Below are positions 22,419-31,622 of a stretch of 64,000 nucleotides of DNA, one piece after another. The notes beneath the pieces are model-generated. The model saw nothing but the letters and a program-made list of their open reading frames with translations, was not told where the DNA came from and did not search any database. Origin of the DNA: Acanthosoma haemorrhoidale (taxonomy: Eukaryota > Arthropoda > Insecta > Hemiptera > Acanthosomatidae); assembly GCA_930367205.1 (NCBI GenBank), contig CAKNEZ010000011.1, forward strand, positions 186,001 to 250,000, in the 5' to 3' direction. Each line of letters begins with the position of its first letter. The first letter of the stretch is position 1. Position numbers and translations under genes: made by a program.

Positions 22419-22634
22419 TGTTGTTGATAATTCCCCATTTAGCTAATATTATGTAACCTATTATGTATATGTGATTATGTCACCATCCATATATGGATGG
22501 CAGTGTGAGTTTTCTGTTAGTTGTAGTCACACATGTTTTTATGTATGTTTTTCTGAACCTTTTTGTGCGCTCTGAATAAATCAGTTTTCATCACGTTTCG
22601 AGGTTATTATTACATCCTTTTATTCATTACAAAA
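22419..22634 (+). repeat. Copia 5' LTR
   Basis: Starts TGTTGTTGATAATTCC and contains a CCATCCATATATGGATGG palindrome near 22481-22498 and AATAAA near 22575. It matches the 3' LTR at 215 of 216 positions. Confidence 0.95.
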
Positions 22635-22648
22635 GGTTATGGGCCCAG
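22635..22648 (+). other. Copia primer-binding site, internal to initiator tRNA-Met
   Basis: GGTTATGGGCCCAG directly follows the LTR. It is the reverse complement of the anticodon stem-loop of eukaryotic initiator tRNA-Met (CTGGGCCCATAACC), not of the tRNA 3' end. Drosophila copia is known to prime from a half-tRNA cut in this loop, so the same mechanism is inferred here. Confidence 0.85.
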
Positions 22649-22785
22649 ACGTCTAAGGAAACTCTGAAGTGGAAAATTGATAATCGTGTTTTCGGAAATT
22701 TAGTGCGTATCCGTTTCGAGGTTATTATCGCACGTGGTCCGAAGTTTTTATTACTCGTGTTCTTGGATTATTACGCGGTTAAACG

Positions 22786-25700
22786 ATGGCCGGTGCGACA
22801 AATATTCTGTTGGGAATTAAGCCGTTTGATGGAGCCAACTTCGCTAATTGGAGCTTTCGTATGAAGCTTGTGTTGGAGCAAAATGGTGTGGCCCATGTGT
22901 TGACGGAAGAAGCCCCTACTGAGCAAGTGGAACTTAAAAAGTTTAAACAAGATGACATTAAAGCACGAAACATAATTGTTCAGGGTTTGGCAGACAGTAT
23001 TTTGCCGATGATCAAAGATAAGACGACTGCAAAAGAAATGTTTGATGCCCTCTCATCCACGTATGAGAAGAAAGGTATGAAATCACTTGTGACTGCTCAA
23101 AAGATCTGGCGGAAGCTCGAGTTTAAAAAGGATAAGGCACTTCAAGAATTCTTCCAGGAATTTGAATCCCTCGCATCTGAGGTTAAAGTGGCGGGCGGAA
23201 AATTGGACGAAGAGGAGATCGTCAATCAGTTATTGGTGGCTATGCCTTCGGATTTCGACAGTGTAGTTTCTGCATTGGATATTTTGTGCAATAAGGACAA
23301 ATCAGCAATTAGCCTAGAATATGTGAAAAATACTCTACTTGCAGAAGAGGAGAGAAGAGGCAAGAAGGAAGAGCAGATGAGTGCTTTTGTATCTTATAAA
23401 CATCCAAAGGACGCTAAAGTTAATGTGCAATCCAGCTCATTTGTTGGTAAATGCTATTATTGTAAACAGCAGGGACATATGAAGAACAATTGTCCGAAAT
23501 TAAGAAATAAGCACGTAGCTGGAGTGTCTAAAGAGGAAGAGTTCACATTTATGACGTCACTTAAAGAAAAGAGTATGGATTATTTATCAGTTGATAAGCA
23601 CGTCACATGTTTGATGACACCCGGTGAGGAGGTTGCAAGTTTGATGTTTGTTGTTGATAGTGGTGCAAGTAGTCACATGGTTAAAAATGATTATAGACCG
23701 TATTTGAAAGACATTGGTCCGGAAAAAGTTAACATTAGTGTTGCGAAGGAAGGACAATGTGTTAGAGCAACTCACAAAGGTAACTTATCTTGTTTTTCTG
23801 ATGACGGTGCTCGAATTCAAATTACTGACGTTCTCATTTGTGAAAATTTAGCATTCAACTTGTTATCAGTTCGGAAATTAGAAGAAAAGGGATGTCGCGT
23901 GATTTTTGAAAAATCGTCTGTAATGATATTTTATGGAAACAAAGTGTTATATGGACAAGTTTTTGGACGTTTATATGTTGTTAAACTCAATGTATTTCAG
24001 GAATATGCAAATGTGACAGGCCATATAAACGATCTGATGCACCGAAGAATGGGACATTCTTCTAAGTACCCGGTTGGACTATGTGAGGTGTGTATGAAAG
24101 GTAAACAATCAAAGCTACCTTACGCTAAGCGGATCCCGGATGAAAGGAAGTCCACAAGAATTTTGGAGAGAGTATCAAGTGACGTTTGTGGTAAGATAAC
24201 ACCTCCTACATATGATGGATACAATTATTTTGTAACTTTTGTTGATAATTTTAGTCACTTTTGTGTTACTTACTTATTAAGACATAAATCAGAAGTATTT
24301 GAAAAATTTAAGTGGTATTTGGCAATGGCTGAAACTAAATTTGGCGTGTCACTGAAAAATTTAAGATGCGATAGAGGAGGTGAATACGTATCTCATGATT
24401 TTATTAATTTTTGCAAAACAAGAGGGATTGTATTAGAATATTCTATGCCGAGGAATCCATCCCAGAACGGCATCTCGGAACGTATGAATCGAACATTACT
24501 TGATAAAGCTAGATGCCTACTGTTTGATAGTAATTTGGAAAAGGAAATGTGGGGAGAGGCTATTATGTCAGCGACATATCTTGTTAATAGACTACCCACA
24601 AATGCCCTACCCGATGGTGAAGTTCCTGCAAAGCGATGGTATGGATTTGAACCTGATCTCAAGAAAATAAAAGTTTTTGGAAGCCCAGCATATTCTCACA
24701 TCCACAAAGAGGACAGGAAAGGGAAACTTGGTGAAAGGTCAAAGAGACTTTTTCTTGTCGGTTTCTGCGAAAACGGTTACAGGCTGTGGAATCCCTCTAC
24801 AAGGAAAATAGAGTTTGCCCGTAATGCTATTTTTGATGAAAATGGAGGATCAGAAACACCTCAAGAATTGCCTGTTACTGACACTAAACATATTGTGGTT
24901 CTGCCTGAAGAAGATAACCCAAGGAAGTCTACTACTGATGACGAAGAAGATTTTTATGGTTTCGAATCATTAGATAAAGAAGAAGAAAAATCAGAAAAAA
25001 AACCGAAACGAAAGAGAATGAAGCCTAAATACCTTGAAGATTTTGTCACATCACTGGCGTATGAGATGGCTCTCTCTGCATGTGATACTCCTCAAAGTTA
25101 TGATGATGCCATCAAGGACTTGGGTTGGCGAGAAGCCATAAACAATGAATTGTTGTCTTTAGAAGAAAATCAGACTTGGGAGGTGGTTGACCCTCCAGAA
25201 GACCAGCCAATAATTGATAGTAGGTGGATTTTTACCTCAAAAATTGTGGATGGTGCACTCAAGAAGAAAGCTCGTTTGGTAGCAAGGGGCTACCAACAGC
25301 CTTCAACAGAGGATGAAGACTTGTTCGCCCCAGTGGCAAGGATGGTCACTCTTCGAATCCTGCTCTCTGTAGCTGTTGAACGTGAGTTCTACATCAACCA
25401 ACTAGATGTGCGTTCAGCATTTTTAAAAAGTGAGTTATCAGTTCCTGTGTATATGAGGCCACCGGATGGTCTCAAGTGCAGTGAAGTGCAGGTATTAAAA
25501 TTAGTTAAAGCACTATATGGTCTAAGACAAAGTCCTAAAACTTGGAATAATTACATAAATACTAAAATTCTTGATTTGGGATTTAAAAGATCAAAAGTAG
25601 ATCCATGTTTATATTATAAAGGTCAAAGTTACATTTTAATCTGGGTCGACGATTTCCTAATTTTTTCAGATTCAGTTGCAGAACTTAATTTAATAAAAAG

Positions 25701-26604
25701 TCAATTGATGTCTAAACTAGATATGAAGGATTTGAGTTCAAATGATAAATTAGAATTTCTGGGTATGCTAATTCATAGAAATAAGGATGGTTCTATTACT
25801 CTTAATCAATCATCACTAATTGAAAAAATTATTAAAATGTTTAATATGCCAGAAGCTAAAATTAGAAAAATTCCTATTGAACCCAAATTAAATTTAATGC
25901 AGGGTGAAAACATAGATAAGGGTTTATGTCCTAGTGTTCCTTATAAGCAACTAATTGGTAGCATTATGTATCTAATGTTGGGTTCTAGACCTGACTTATG
26001 TTTTTCTATTTCCTATTTTGGACGTTTTCAAAATTGTTATAACAGAATCCACTGGAAACATTTAAAAGGAATAATAGGGTATTTAAAATTTACTGTAGAT
26101 GTTGGGTTACTATTTAAAAGGTCTGAATGCAACACATTAAGTTTACACTCATATGTTGACGCAGATTATGCTCATGATACTAACGATCGTAAGAGCACTA
26201 GTGGGTTTGTGGTAAAAATTAACAATAATGTTGTCAGTTGGGCTTCCCGTAAGCAATCGGTTGTGGCTCTGAGTACAACAGAAGCCGAATTTTATGCATT
26301 GGGTGATTGCTTAGTTGAATCAGTTTTTATTAACAAACTATTAAATGAGGTGTTTAATTCACGTAATATTATAAACTTATATGAGGATAATCAAGGGACA
26401 ATTAAAATAGCTCAAACCTTAGAAACAAAAAGATCAAAACATTATGATATTAAATATAACTATGTTAAAGACCTAGTGAGTAAGGGAATTGTAAAAATAA
26501 ATTATATTGAGTCTAAAGAACAAATAGCAGACTTATTAACTAAGGCATTACCAGAAAATAAGTTTGAATATTTCTGTAAACTTGTAAATCTTGTTAAAGT
26601 ATAA
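22786..26604 (+). CDS. Copia Gag-Pol polyprotein
   Basis: 1,272 residues starting at the first ATG after the primer site. Gag is about 1-250 with zinc knuckle CYYCKQQGHMKNNC at 223-236. Protease has VVDSGASSHM with D291. The integrase zinc ligands are H419, H424, C433 and C436, and the catalytic triad is D466, D529, E565 (D-x35-E). RT has QLDVRSAFL, YGLRQSPKTWN and WVDD at 953-956. RNase H has YVDADYAHD (D1125, D1127), STTEAEF and the EDNQG block. All expected catalytic residues are present and the length is normal for Copia. Only eight residues separate the HH and CC pairs, fewer than the twenty or so usual in the family. Confidence 0.96.
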   Translation: MAGATNILLGIKPFDGANFANWSFRMKLVLEQNGVAHVLTEEAPTEQVELKKFKQDDIKARNIIVQGLADSILPMIKDKTTAKEMFDALSSTYEKKGMKSLVTAQKIWRKLEFKKDKALQEFFQEFESLASEVKVAGGKLDEEEIVNQLLVAMPSDFDSVVSALDILCNKDKSAISLEYVKNTLLAEEERRGKKEEQMSAFVSYKHPKDAKVNVQSSSFVGKCYYCKQQGHMKNNCPKLRNKHVAGVSKEEEFTFMTSLKEKSMDYLSVDKHVTCLMTPGEEVASLMFVVDSGASSHMVKNDYRPYLKDIGPEKVNISVAKEGQCVRATHKGNLSCFSDDGARIQITDVLICENLAFNLLSVRKLEEKGCRVIFEKSSVMIFYGNKVLYGQVFGRLYVVKLNVFQEYANVTGHINDLMHRRMGHSSKYPVGLCEVCMKGKQSKLPYAKRIPDERKSTRILERVSSDVCGKITPPTYDGYNYFVTFVDNFSHFCVTYLLRHKSEVFEKFKWYLAMAETKFGVSLKNLRCDRGGEYVSHDFINFCKTRGIVLEYSMPRNPSQNGISERMNRTLLDKARCLLFDSNLEKEMWGEAIMSATYLVNRLPTNALPDGEVPAKRWYGFEPDLKKIKVFGSPAYSHIHKEDRKGKLGERSKRLFLVGFCENGYRLWNPSTRKIEFARNAIFDENGGSETPQELPVTDTKHIVVLPEEDNPRKSTTDDEEDFYGFESLDKEEEKSEKKPKRKRMKPKYLEDFVTSLAYEMALSACDTPQSYDDAIKDLGWREAINNELLSLEENQTWEVVDPPEDQPIIDSRWIFTSKIVDGALKKKARLVARGYQQPSTEDEDLFAPVARMVTLRILLSVAVEREFYINQLDVRSAFLKSELSVPVYMRPPDGLKCSEVQVLKLVKALYGLRQSPKTWNNYINTKILDLGFKRSKVDPCLYYKGQSYILIWVDDFLIFSDSVAELNLIKSQLMSKLDMKDLSSNDKLEFLGMLIHRNKDGSITLNQSSLIEKIIKMFNMPEAKIRKIPIEPKLNLMQGENIDKGLCPSVPYKQLIGSIMYLMLGSRPDLCFSISYFGRFQNCYNRIHWKHLKGIIGYLKFTVDVGLLFKRSECNTLSLHSYVDADYAHDTNDRKSTSGFVVKINNNVVSWASRKQSVVALSTTEAEFYALGDCLVESVFINKLLNEVFNSRNIINLYEDNQGTIKIAQTLETKRSKHYDIKYNYVKDLVSKGIVKINYIESKEQIADLLTKALPENKFEYFCKLVNLVKV

Positions 26605-26634
26605 TCTTAGACCGAATGTGGAACTAAGAGTGGG

Positions 26635-26850
26635 TGTTGTTGATAATTCCCCATTTAGCTAATATTATGTAACCTATTATGTATATGTGATTATGTCACC
26701 ATCCATATATGGATGGCAGTGTGAGTTTTCTGTTAGTTGTAGTCACACATGTTTTTATGTATGTTTTTCTGAACCTTTTTGTGCGCTCTGAATAAATCAG
26801 TTTTCATCACGTTTTGAGGTTATTATTACATCCTTTTATTCATTACAAAA
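26635..26850 (+). repeat. Copia 3' LTR
   Basis: 216 bp, same ends as the 5' LTR, one substitution. Preceded by purine-rich AACTAAGAGTGGG. Confidence 0.95.
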
Positions 26851-27546
26851 TTTAATACACTACTCATATATGAATCCACGTTTATTGGCAATGCACGAAA
26901 AGAGCTGAGTGTTGTTCCTCAATCCTACTCTATTATCAGATATTCCTTTGGATCGCTACATTACTTAACATATTCAAACACAAATGCCTGCTTAAAACCC
27001 CCCTCCAGAATCCACAATACATTCTAACCGATAGGCCGCCTTAATTCGTTTAAGACTTTATGGAACATCCATGAGAAAAGCATTCCAAACCTCTACCCAA
27101 AGAGGATCGAGGATTAATTTAACAGTAGGGCTCAACAAGGTATCGGGTGGTTTGTTTATGGAAACCACCCTTTGCCTGTTGGGCGAAGCCTAAAAGGCAA
27201 CGAGTCCACGGTTGTGCCTCCTGGGCGGACATGGAAACCAACCGATATTACAAAAAGACTTATTTTTGAAAAGTTTTACATTTTATTTAAGTAAGGTGTA
27301 AGACTGTCTCAAACCTCAAAAAAATGTGCAACATATTGTTTCATTTTTTTATGAATCCTTTGAATTATATTCATTTTACGTACATAACTTTGGTTTCTAT
27401 CAATGATGGTAAGTATTATAACAAAGTAAAGACTGGATCAATCAGAAGAAGTGATATATCTTCCGAAAGTACTTAAAGAACATTAATATATTCAGTCCTC
27501 ATTTGATATATATACATTTGTTTTATTATTTGTTTTATTATTAGCC

Positions 27547-27662
27547 AGGGTGAAAGACCACAGGTTCCCCAGATTTATCTCTTATTGGGCGCTCGCCGGA
27601 CGGCGGCTAAGAGGTTGTGGTGACCCTAGCCCACGGCGGGCGTCCCCTCCCCACCTTGGGGA
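27547..27662 (+). other. GC-rich structured block, reference copy in U1
   Basis: Predicted pairings read from sequence. A long nested stem has AGGGT (27547-27551) with ACCCT (27623-27627), ACCACA (27557-27562) with TGTGGT (27616-27621), CTCTTA (27579-27584) with TAAGAG (27608-27613), and an inner GC-rich hairpin at 27591-27607. Hairpin two is GCCC (27629-27632) with GGGC (27638-27641). Hairpin three is TCCCC (27648-27652) with GGGGA (27658-27662). In units that keep the upstream join, a further ten-pair stem with one mismatch precedes it (30146-30155 with 30165-30174 in U2). This density of short-range pairing in AT-rich DNA suggests a folded RNA. The RNA type is not identified. Confidence 0.55.
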
Positions 27663-28598
27663 TCCTCAAATCCGATAACGCCCGACCAAGATGAAGATAT
27701 ACATATTTAGTCATATTGTAGAATATATAGCTCGTAAAATTCTATTTAAACCAAGTTATTCAAATGGCAAACAACATCTCGGGCTCAACACATTCATGCA
27801 ATTATCCATAGAAATTGAAGTAGCATCGCCTATAGATATACTTTGGATGCCTCGTTATTATAACTCCAAAAACTGGCCAGCAATCACGCCTCGAGTCAGC
27901 TCATCGTCACCTATTAAACCTCCATTCAGTCCGTACTGCTACTACATTGCATTAAGTTAGTCGCGGAGCCAGGGTTAGGGATCTCTGCGAACACTGATTC
28001 AGTTTCGAATCATTATTGCCGCGTTTAAATTTCGGGAAATCCTAAAAATTTTTATGATCTATATAGGCAATTTTATTTTAGGATAGGAGGGGGGCCGTTC
28101 TCATAGCGCAATTAAAAATATCTTTTTTTAAATAACTTTAAAAATTATCTAATATTGAAGGATTCAAATATCTTGTAACTATATAAATGCATTGTTGAAA
28201 AGAAAATCTCCTAGCAATAAAAAAAAAAATTAAATTAATTTAGCGTTTTGCTGGCCTTGGAGAAACTACGCCCATATGATTAGAAGAATATTCCTCGTAA
28301 AGACGTAATTTAATACACTACTCATATATGAATCCACGTTTATTGGCAATGCACGAAAAGAGCTGACTGTTGTTCCTCAATCCTACTCTATTATCAGATA
28401 TTCCTTTGGATCGCTACATTACTTAACATATTCAAACACAAATGCCTGCTTAAAACCCCCCTCCAGAATCCACAATACATTCTAACCGATAGGCCGCCTT
28501 AATTCGTTTAAGACTTTATGGAACATCCATGAGAAAATCATTCCAAACCTCTACCCAAAGAGGATCGAAGATTAATTTAACAGTAGGGCTCAACAAGG

Positions 28599-28705
28599 TA
28601 TCGGGTGGTTTGTTTATGGAAACCACCCTTTGCCTGTTGGGCGAAGCCTAAAAGGCAACGAGTCCACGGTTGTGCCTCCTGGGCGGACATGGAAACCAAC
28701 CGATA
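28599..28705 (+). other. Hairpin with competing long-range pairing (U1 copy)
   Basis: GGGTGGTTT (28603-28611) pairs perfectly with AAACCACCC (28620-28628) across an 8-base loop. The same 5' arm extended, TATCGGGTGGTTT (28599-28611), can instead pair with AAACCAACCGATA (28693-28705) with one mismatch. Between them lie a GGC-GAA-GCC hairpin and TTGCC/GGCAA. Two mutually exclusive folds are possible. The block is present in the units examined. Confidence 0.45.
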
Positions 28706-29516
28706 TTACAAAAAGACTTATTTTTGAAAAGTTTTACATTTTATTTAAGTGAGGTGTAAGACTGTCTAAAACCTCAAAAAATGTGCAACATATTGTTTCA
28801 TTTTTTTATGAATCCTTTGAATTATATTCATTTTACGTACATAACTTTGGTTTCTTTCAATGATAGTAAGTATTATAACAAAGTAAAGGCTGGATCAATC
28901 AGAAGAAGTGATATATCTTCCGAAAATACTTAAAGAACATTAATATATTCAGTCCTCATTTGATATCTATACATTTGTTTTATTATTCATTAGTGATTTC
29001 ATCCTGGAATACATTTAATTTATCTACCTAACGGGTCCTACAAATGTTGAGACGACTAAAGGCTTAATGTAATTGAAGTATAGTCAAATGACCCATAGAT
29101 TGTTGTTGGCAACAAAAAAAGTGAGGAATTTGGGTCAGCTTAAAATTGCCCTTCGCCAGTAAGGCTTTAGCTATACTAAAACTAAATACATCGTGATATG
29201 AGTTGGCTATCTTTTCAATTCACAATTGGCTACAGTACATTACTAAGAAGTATGTTACTGTGGTTTTCATTGAGCAACAGCAACATTGATAAGCAATTAT
29301 CCATTGCACGCAAACGTTTTTTTTTGTCCCAGAGATCGATTACATCACCTACATTCGATAATTCACTAACTGAAACTAAAAATTCGCAATCAACAAAAAA
29401 AAAGTCTTCATTGATTATTTATAAGATTGTTGTGGCCACCTCTTAATTATGAATAATTAAAAGTTCCCCTCTTCTCGAATCATATTATACCTGTCTATGT
29501 TTCCATATTGGTTGTT

Positions 29517-29640
29517 AATAAAGATTATGACGTCAGTGAGTGTAGGGAGAGGAGCTCCTGTGGTGGGGGCCCATCCCGACTTCTTCTAGCCACCTGGTGG
29601 GGGTCCTACCCCACCATGGCGGACCGGCTATATAAGCAGT
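29517..29640 (+). promoter_or_regulatory. Poly(A) signal and long-form promoter (U1 copy)
   Basis: AATAAA (29517-29522), perfect CRE TGACGTCA (29528-29535), a TGGTGGGG...CCCCACCA inverted repeat around 29600, then TATATAAG (29629-29636). The order is transcript end then next promoter, as in tandem gene repeats, not U3-R of an LTR. Equivalent TATA boxes start at 33709, 36349, 38989, 41612 and 46028. In U7 the CRE is changed to TGAGGTCA. Confidence 0.6.
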
Positions 29641-30167
29641 GGGAGTAGACCGGATTGCCATAACGAACCGGACCCTCACTTGGAACACTACTCTCTATTC
29701 TCTCTCTGCACTGGCTTTGCAACTTTATTGAAACCATGGTCTTCTCATTCAACTACCTCTGCATCTTTCTCTCCTAACCTCGCTATCTTTTAGTCCGGCG
29801 TTGTCAGACCAGACCCCAAATTTTCCTATTGGGAATCTCTGCCTTCGTCTGGCTAAAACTAGCATCTCCTTAGGAGAGACCTCTCCCTCGTGGACAATAG
29901 TTGCCCAGGCCCTACAAACTTACCTCGTAGCGTTTCCTACCAGTCTGCTTCTCTCCGGTTCACTATCGCATTTGGGATACACACGGTTTTTGCCTACCCT
30001 TAGACACCGAGTGTGAATTCGTGGTCATTCCGAGAGCACATAAACTACCTATAAACCTACCCTGTACCTCTTCTCCGGAACATAGTGCTTTGTAGGGGCA
30101 CACACGTTCTAAAGATCTTATAGAGTCAGATCTAAGTGAATTGAACCTGCCTGCCGATTAGGTTGGC

Positions 30168-31622
30168 AGCCAGGGTGAAAGACCACAGGTTCCCCAGATT
30201 TATCTCTTATTGGGCGCTCGCCGGCCGGGCTAAGAGGTTGTGGTGACCCTAGCCCACGGCGGGCGTCCCCTCCCCACCTTGGGGATCCTCAAATCCGATA
30301 ACGCCCGACCAAGATGAAGATATACATATTTAGTCATATTGTAGAATATATAGCTTGTAAAATTCTATTTAAACCAAGTTATTCAAATGGCAAACAACAT
30401 CTCTGGCTCAACAAATTCATGCAATTATCCATAGAAATTGAAGTAGCATGGCCTATAGATATACATTGGATGCCTCGTTATTATAACTCCAAAAACTGGC
30501 CAGCAATCACGCCTCGAGTCAGCTCATCTTCACCTATTAAACCTCCATTCAGTCCGTACTGCTACTACATTGCATTAAGTTAGTCGCGGAGCCAGGGTTA
30601 GGGATCTCTGCGAACACTGATCCAGTTTCGAATCATTATTGCCGCGTTTAAATTTCGGGAAATCCTAAAAATTTTTATGATCTATATTGGCAATTTTATT
30701 TTAGGATAGGAGGGGGGCCGTTCTCATAGCGCAATTAAAAATATCTTTTTTTAAATAACTTTAAAAATTATCTAATATTGAAGGATTCAAATATCTTGTA
30801 ACTATATAAATGCATTGTTGAAATGAAAATCTCCTAGCAATAAAAAAAAAAATTAAATTAATTTAGCGTTTTGCTGGCCTTGGAGAAACTACGCCCATAT
30901 GATTAGAAGAATATTCCTCGTAAAGACGTAATTTAATACACTACTCATATATGAATCCACGTTTATTGGCAATGCACGAAAAGAGCTGACTGTTGTTCCT
31001 CAATCCTACTCTATTATCAGATATTCCTTTGGATCGCTACATTACTTAACATATTCAAACACAAATGCCTGCTTAAAACCCCCCTCCAGAATCCACAATA
31101 CATTCTAACCGATAGGCCGCCTTAATTCGTTTAAGACTTTATGGAACATCCATGAGAAAATCATTCCAAACCTCTACCCAAAGAGGATCGAAGATTAATT
31201 TAACAGTAGGGCTCAACAAGGTATCGGGTGGTTTGTTTATGGAAACCACCCTTTGCCTGTTGGGCGAAGCCTAAAAGGCAACGAGTCCACGGTTGTGCCT
31301 CCTGGGCGGACATGGAAACCAACCGATATTACAAAAAGACTTATTTTTGAAAAGTTTTACATTTTATTTAAGTGAGGTGTAAGACTGTCTAAAACCTCAA
31401 AAAATGTGCAACATATTGTTTCATTTTTTTATGAATCCTTTGAATTATATTCATTTTACGTACATAACTTTGGTTTCTTTCAATGATAGTAAGTATTATA
31501 ACAAAGTAAAGGCTGGATCAATCAGAAGAAGTGATATATCTTCCGAAAATACTTAAAGAACATTAATATATTCAGTCCTCATTTGATATATATACATTTG
31601 TTTTATTATTTGTTTTATTATT
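30168..31622 (+). repeat. Array unit U2, truncated (1,455 bp)
   Basis: Keeps the hairpin block (GGCCGGGC inner type) and the 89-codon ORF (30314-30583) but ends after TTGTTTTATTATTTG at the same deletion join as U0, so its 82-codon ORF, AATAAA and promoter are missing. Its last 30-odd bases carry the U0 form (GATATATATAC) while the part before 31549 carries the U4 form. Confidence 0.92.

Larger units (their letters stand above)
22419..26850 (+). mobile_element. Copia LTR retrotransposon, apparently intact
   Basis: Two 216-bp LTRs (22419-22634 and 26635-26850) differ at one position (22599 C, 26815 T). A 5-bp target duplication TTTAA flanks them (22414-22418 and 26851-26855). The primer site is complementary to the middle of initiator tRNA-Met. 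A single 1,272-codon gag-pol frame has no stop or frameshift. A purine tract AAGAGTGGG precedes the 3' LTR. By these signs it is a recent, possibly active insertion into array unit U0. The only odd point is a short zinc region in integrase. The 3' end reads CATTACAAAA, so the terminal CA may be followed by three extra bases or the duplication may be slightly longer. Confidence 0.97.
21980..27542 (+). repeat. Array unit U0, left edge, deleted and split by Copia
   Basis: The unit begins abruptly at ATAACGAACCGG, which in other units lies about 40 bases after the TATA box, so the first copy lacks a promoter. At 22140-22155 a deletion of about 0.84 kb joins the leader to sequence after the 89-codon ORF through the shared TCCT, removing the hairpin block. 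Copia sits at 22419-26850. A second deletion ends the unit at 27542 with a repeated TTGTTTTATTA at the join, removing the next promoter. Confidence 0.9.
27543..30167 (+). repeat. Array unit U1 (2,625 bp)
   Basis: Reference unit. The hairpin block is 27547-27662, the 89-codon ORF 27691-27960, and the alternative-pairing block 28599-28705. AATAAA is at 29517-29522, TGACGTCA 29528-29535 and TATATAAG 29629-29636. The inner hairpin is of the GGACGGCGGC type. The upstream promoter that would serve its hairpin block is deleted at the U0/U1 join. The G tract after GTGTA is 3 long. Confidence 0.93.

Noticed and set aside
27543..27670. Hairpin block as a known snRNA, hammerhead or HDV-like ribozyme
   Set aside because: No matching conserved core was seen on either strand; the similarity was only general hairpin structure.
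27691..27960. 89-codon ORF (MKIYIFSHIV...) repeated in every array unit as a possible protein
   Set aside because: Openness follows from recent duplication. Differences are mostly amino-acid changing, one unit has an early stop, and no domain is visible.
29198..29446. 82-codon ORF (MSWLSFQF...) in units
   Set aside because: The 17-bp insertion shifts it to 62 codons in four units with no sign of constraint.
29511..29640. Unit AATAAA plus TATA region as an LTR, making the array a chain of LTR elements
   Set aside because: AATAAA lies before the TATA box, there is no primer-binding site or purine tract, and no TG...CA boundaries were found.
29735..29776. Short upstream ORF with perfect start context (AAACCATGG) in the leader
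   Set aside because: The ATG is GTG in units U8-U12, so it is not conserved.
29801..30016. 71-codon ORF in the unit leader
   Set aside because: It starts at TTG, not ATG, and a 7-bp indel changes its frame in right-hand units.
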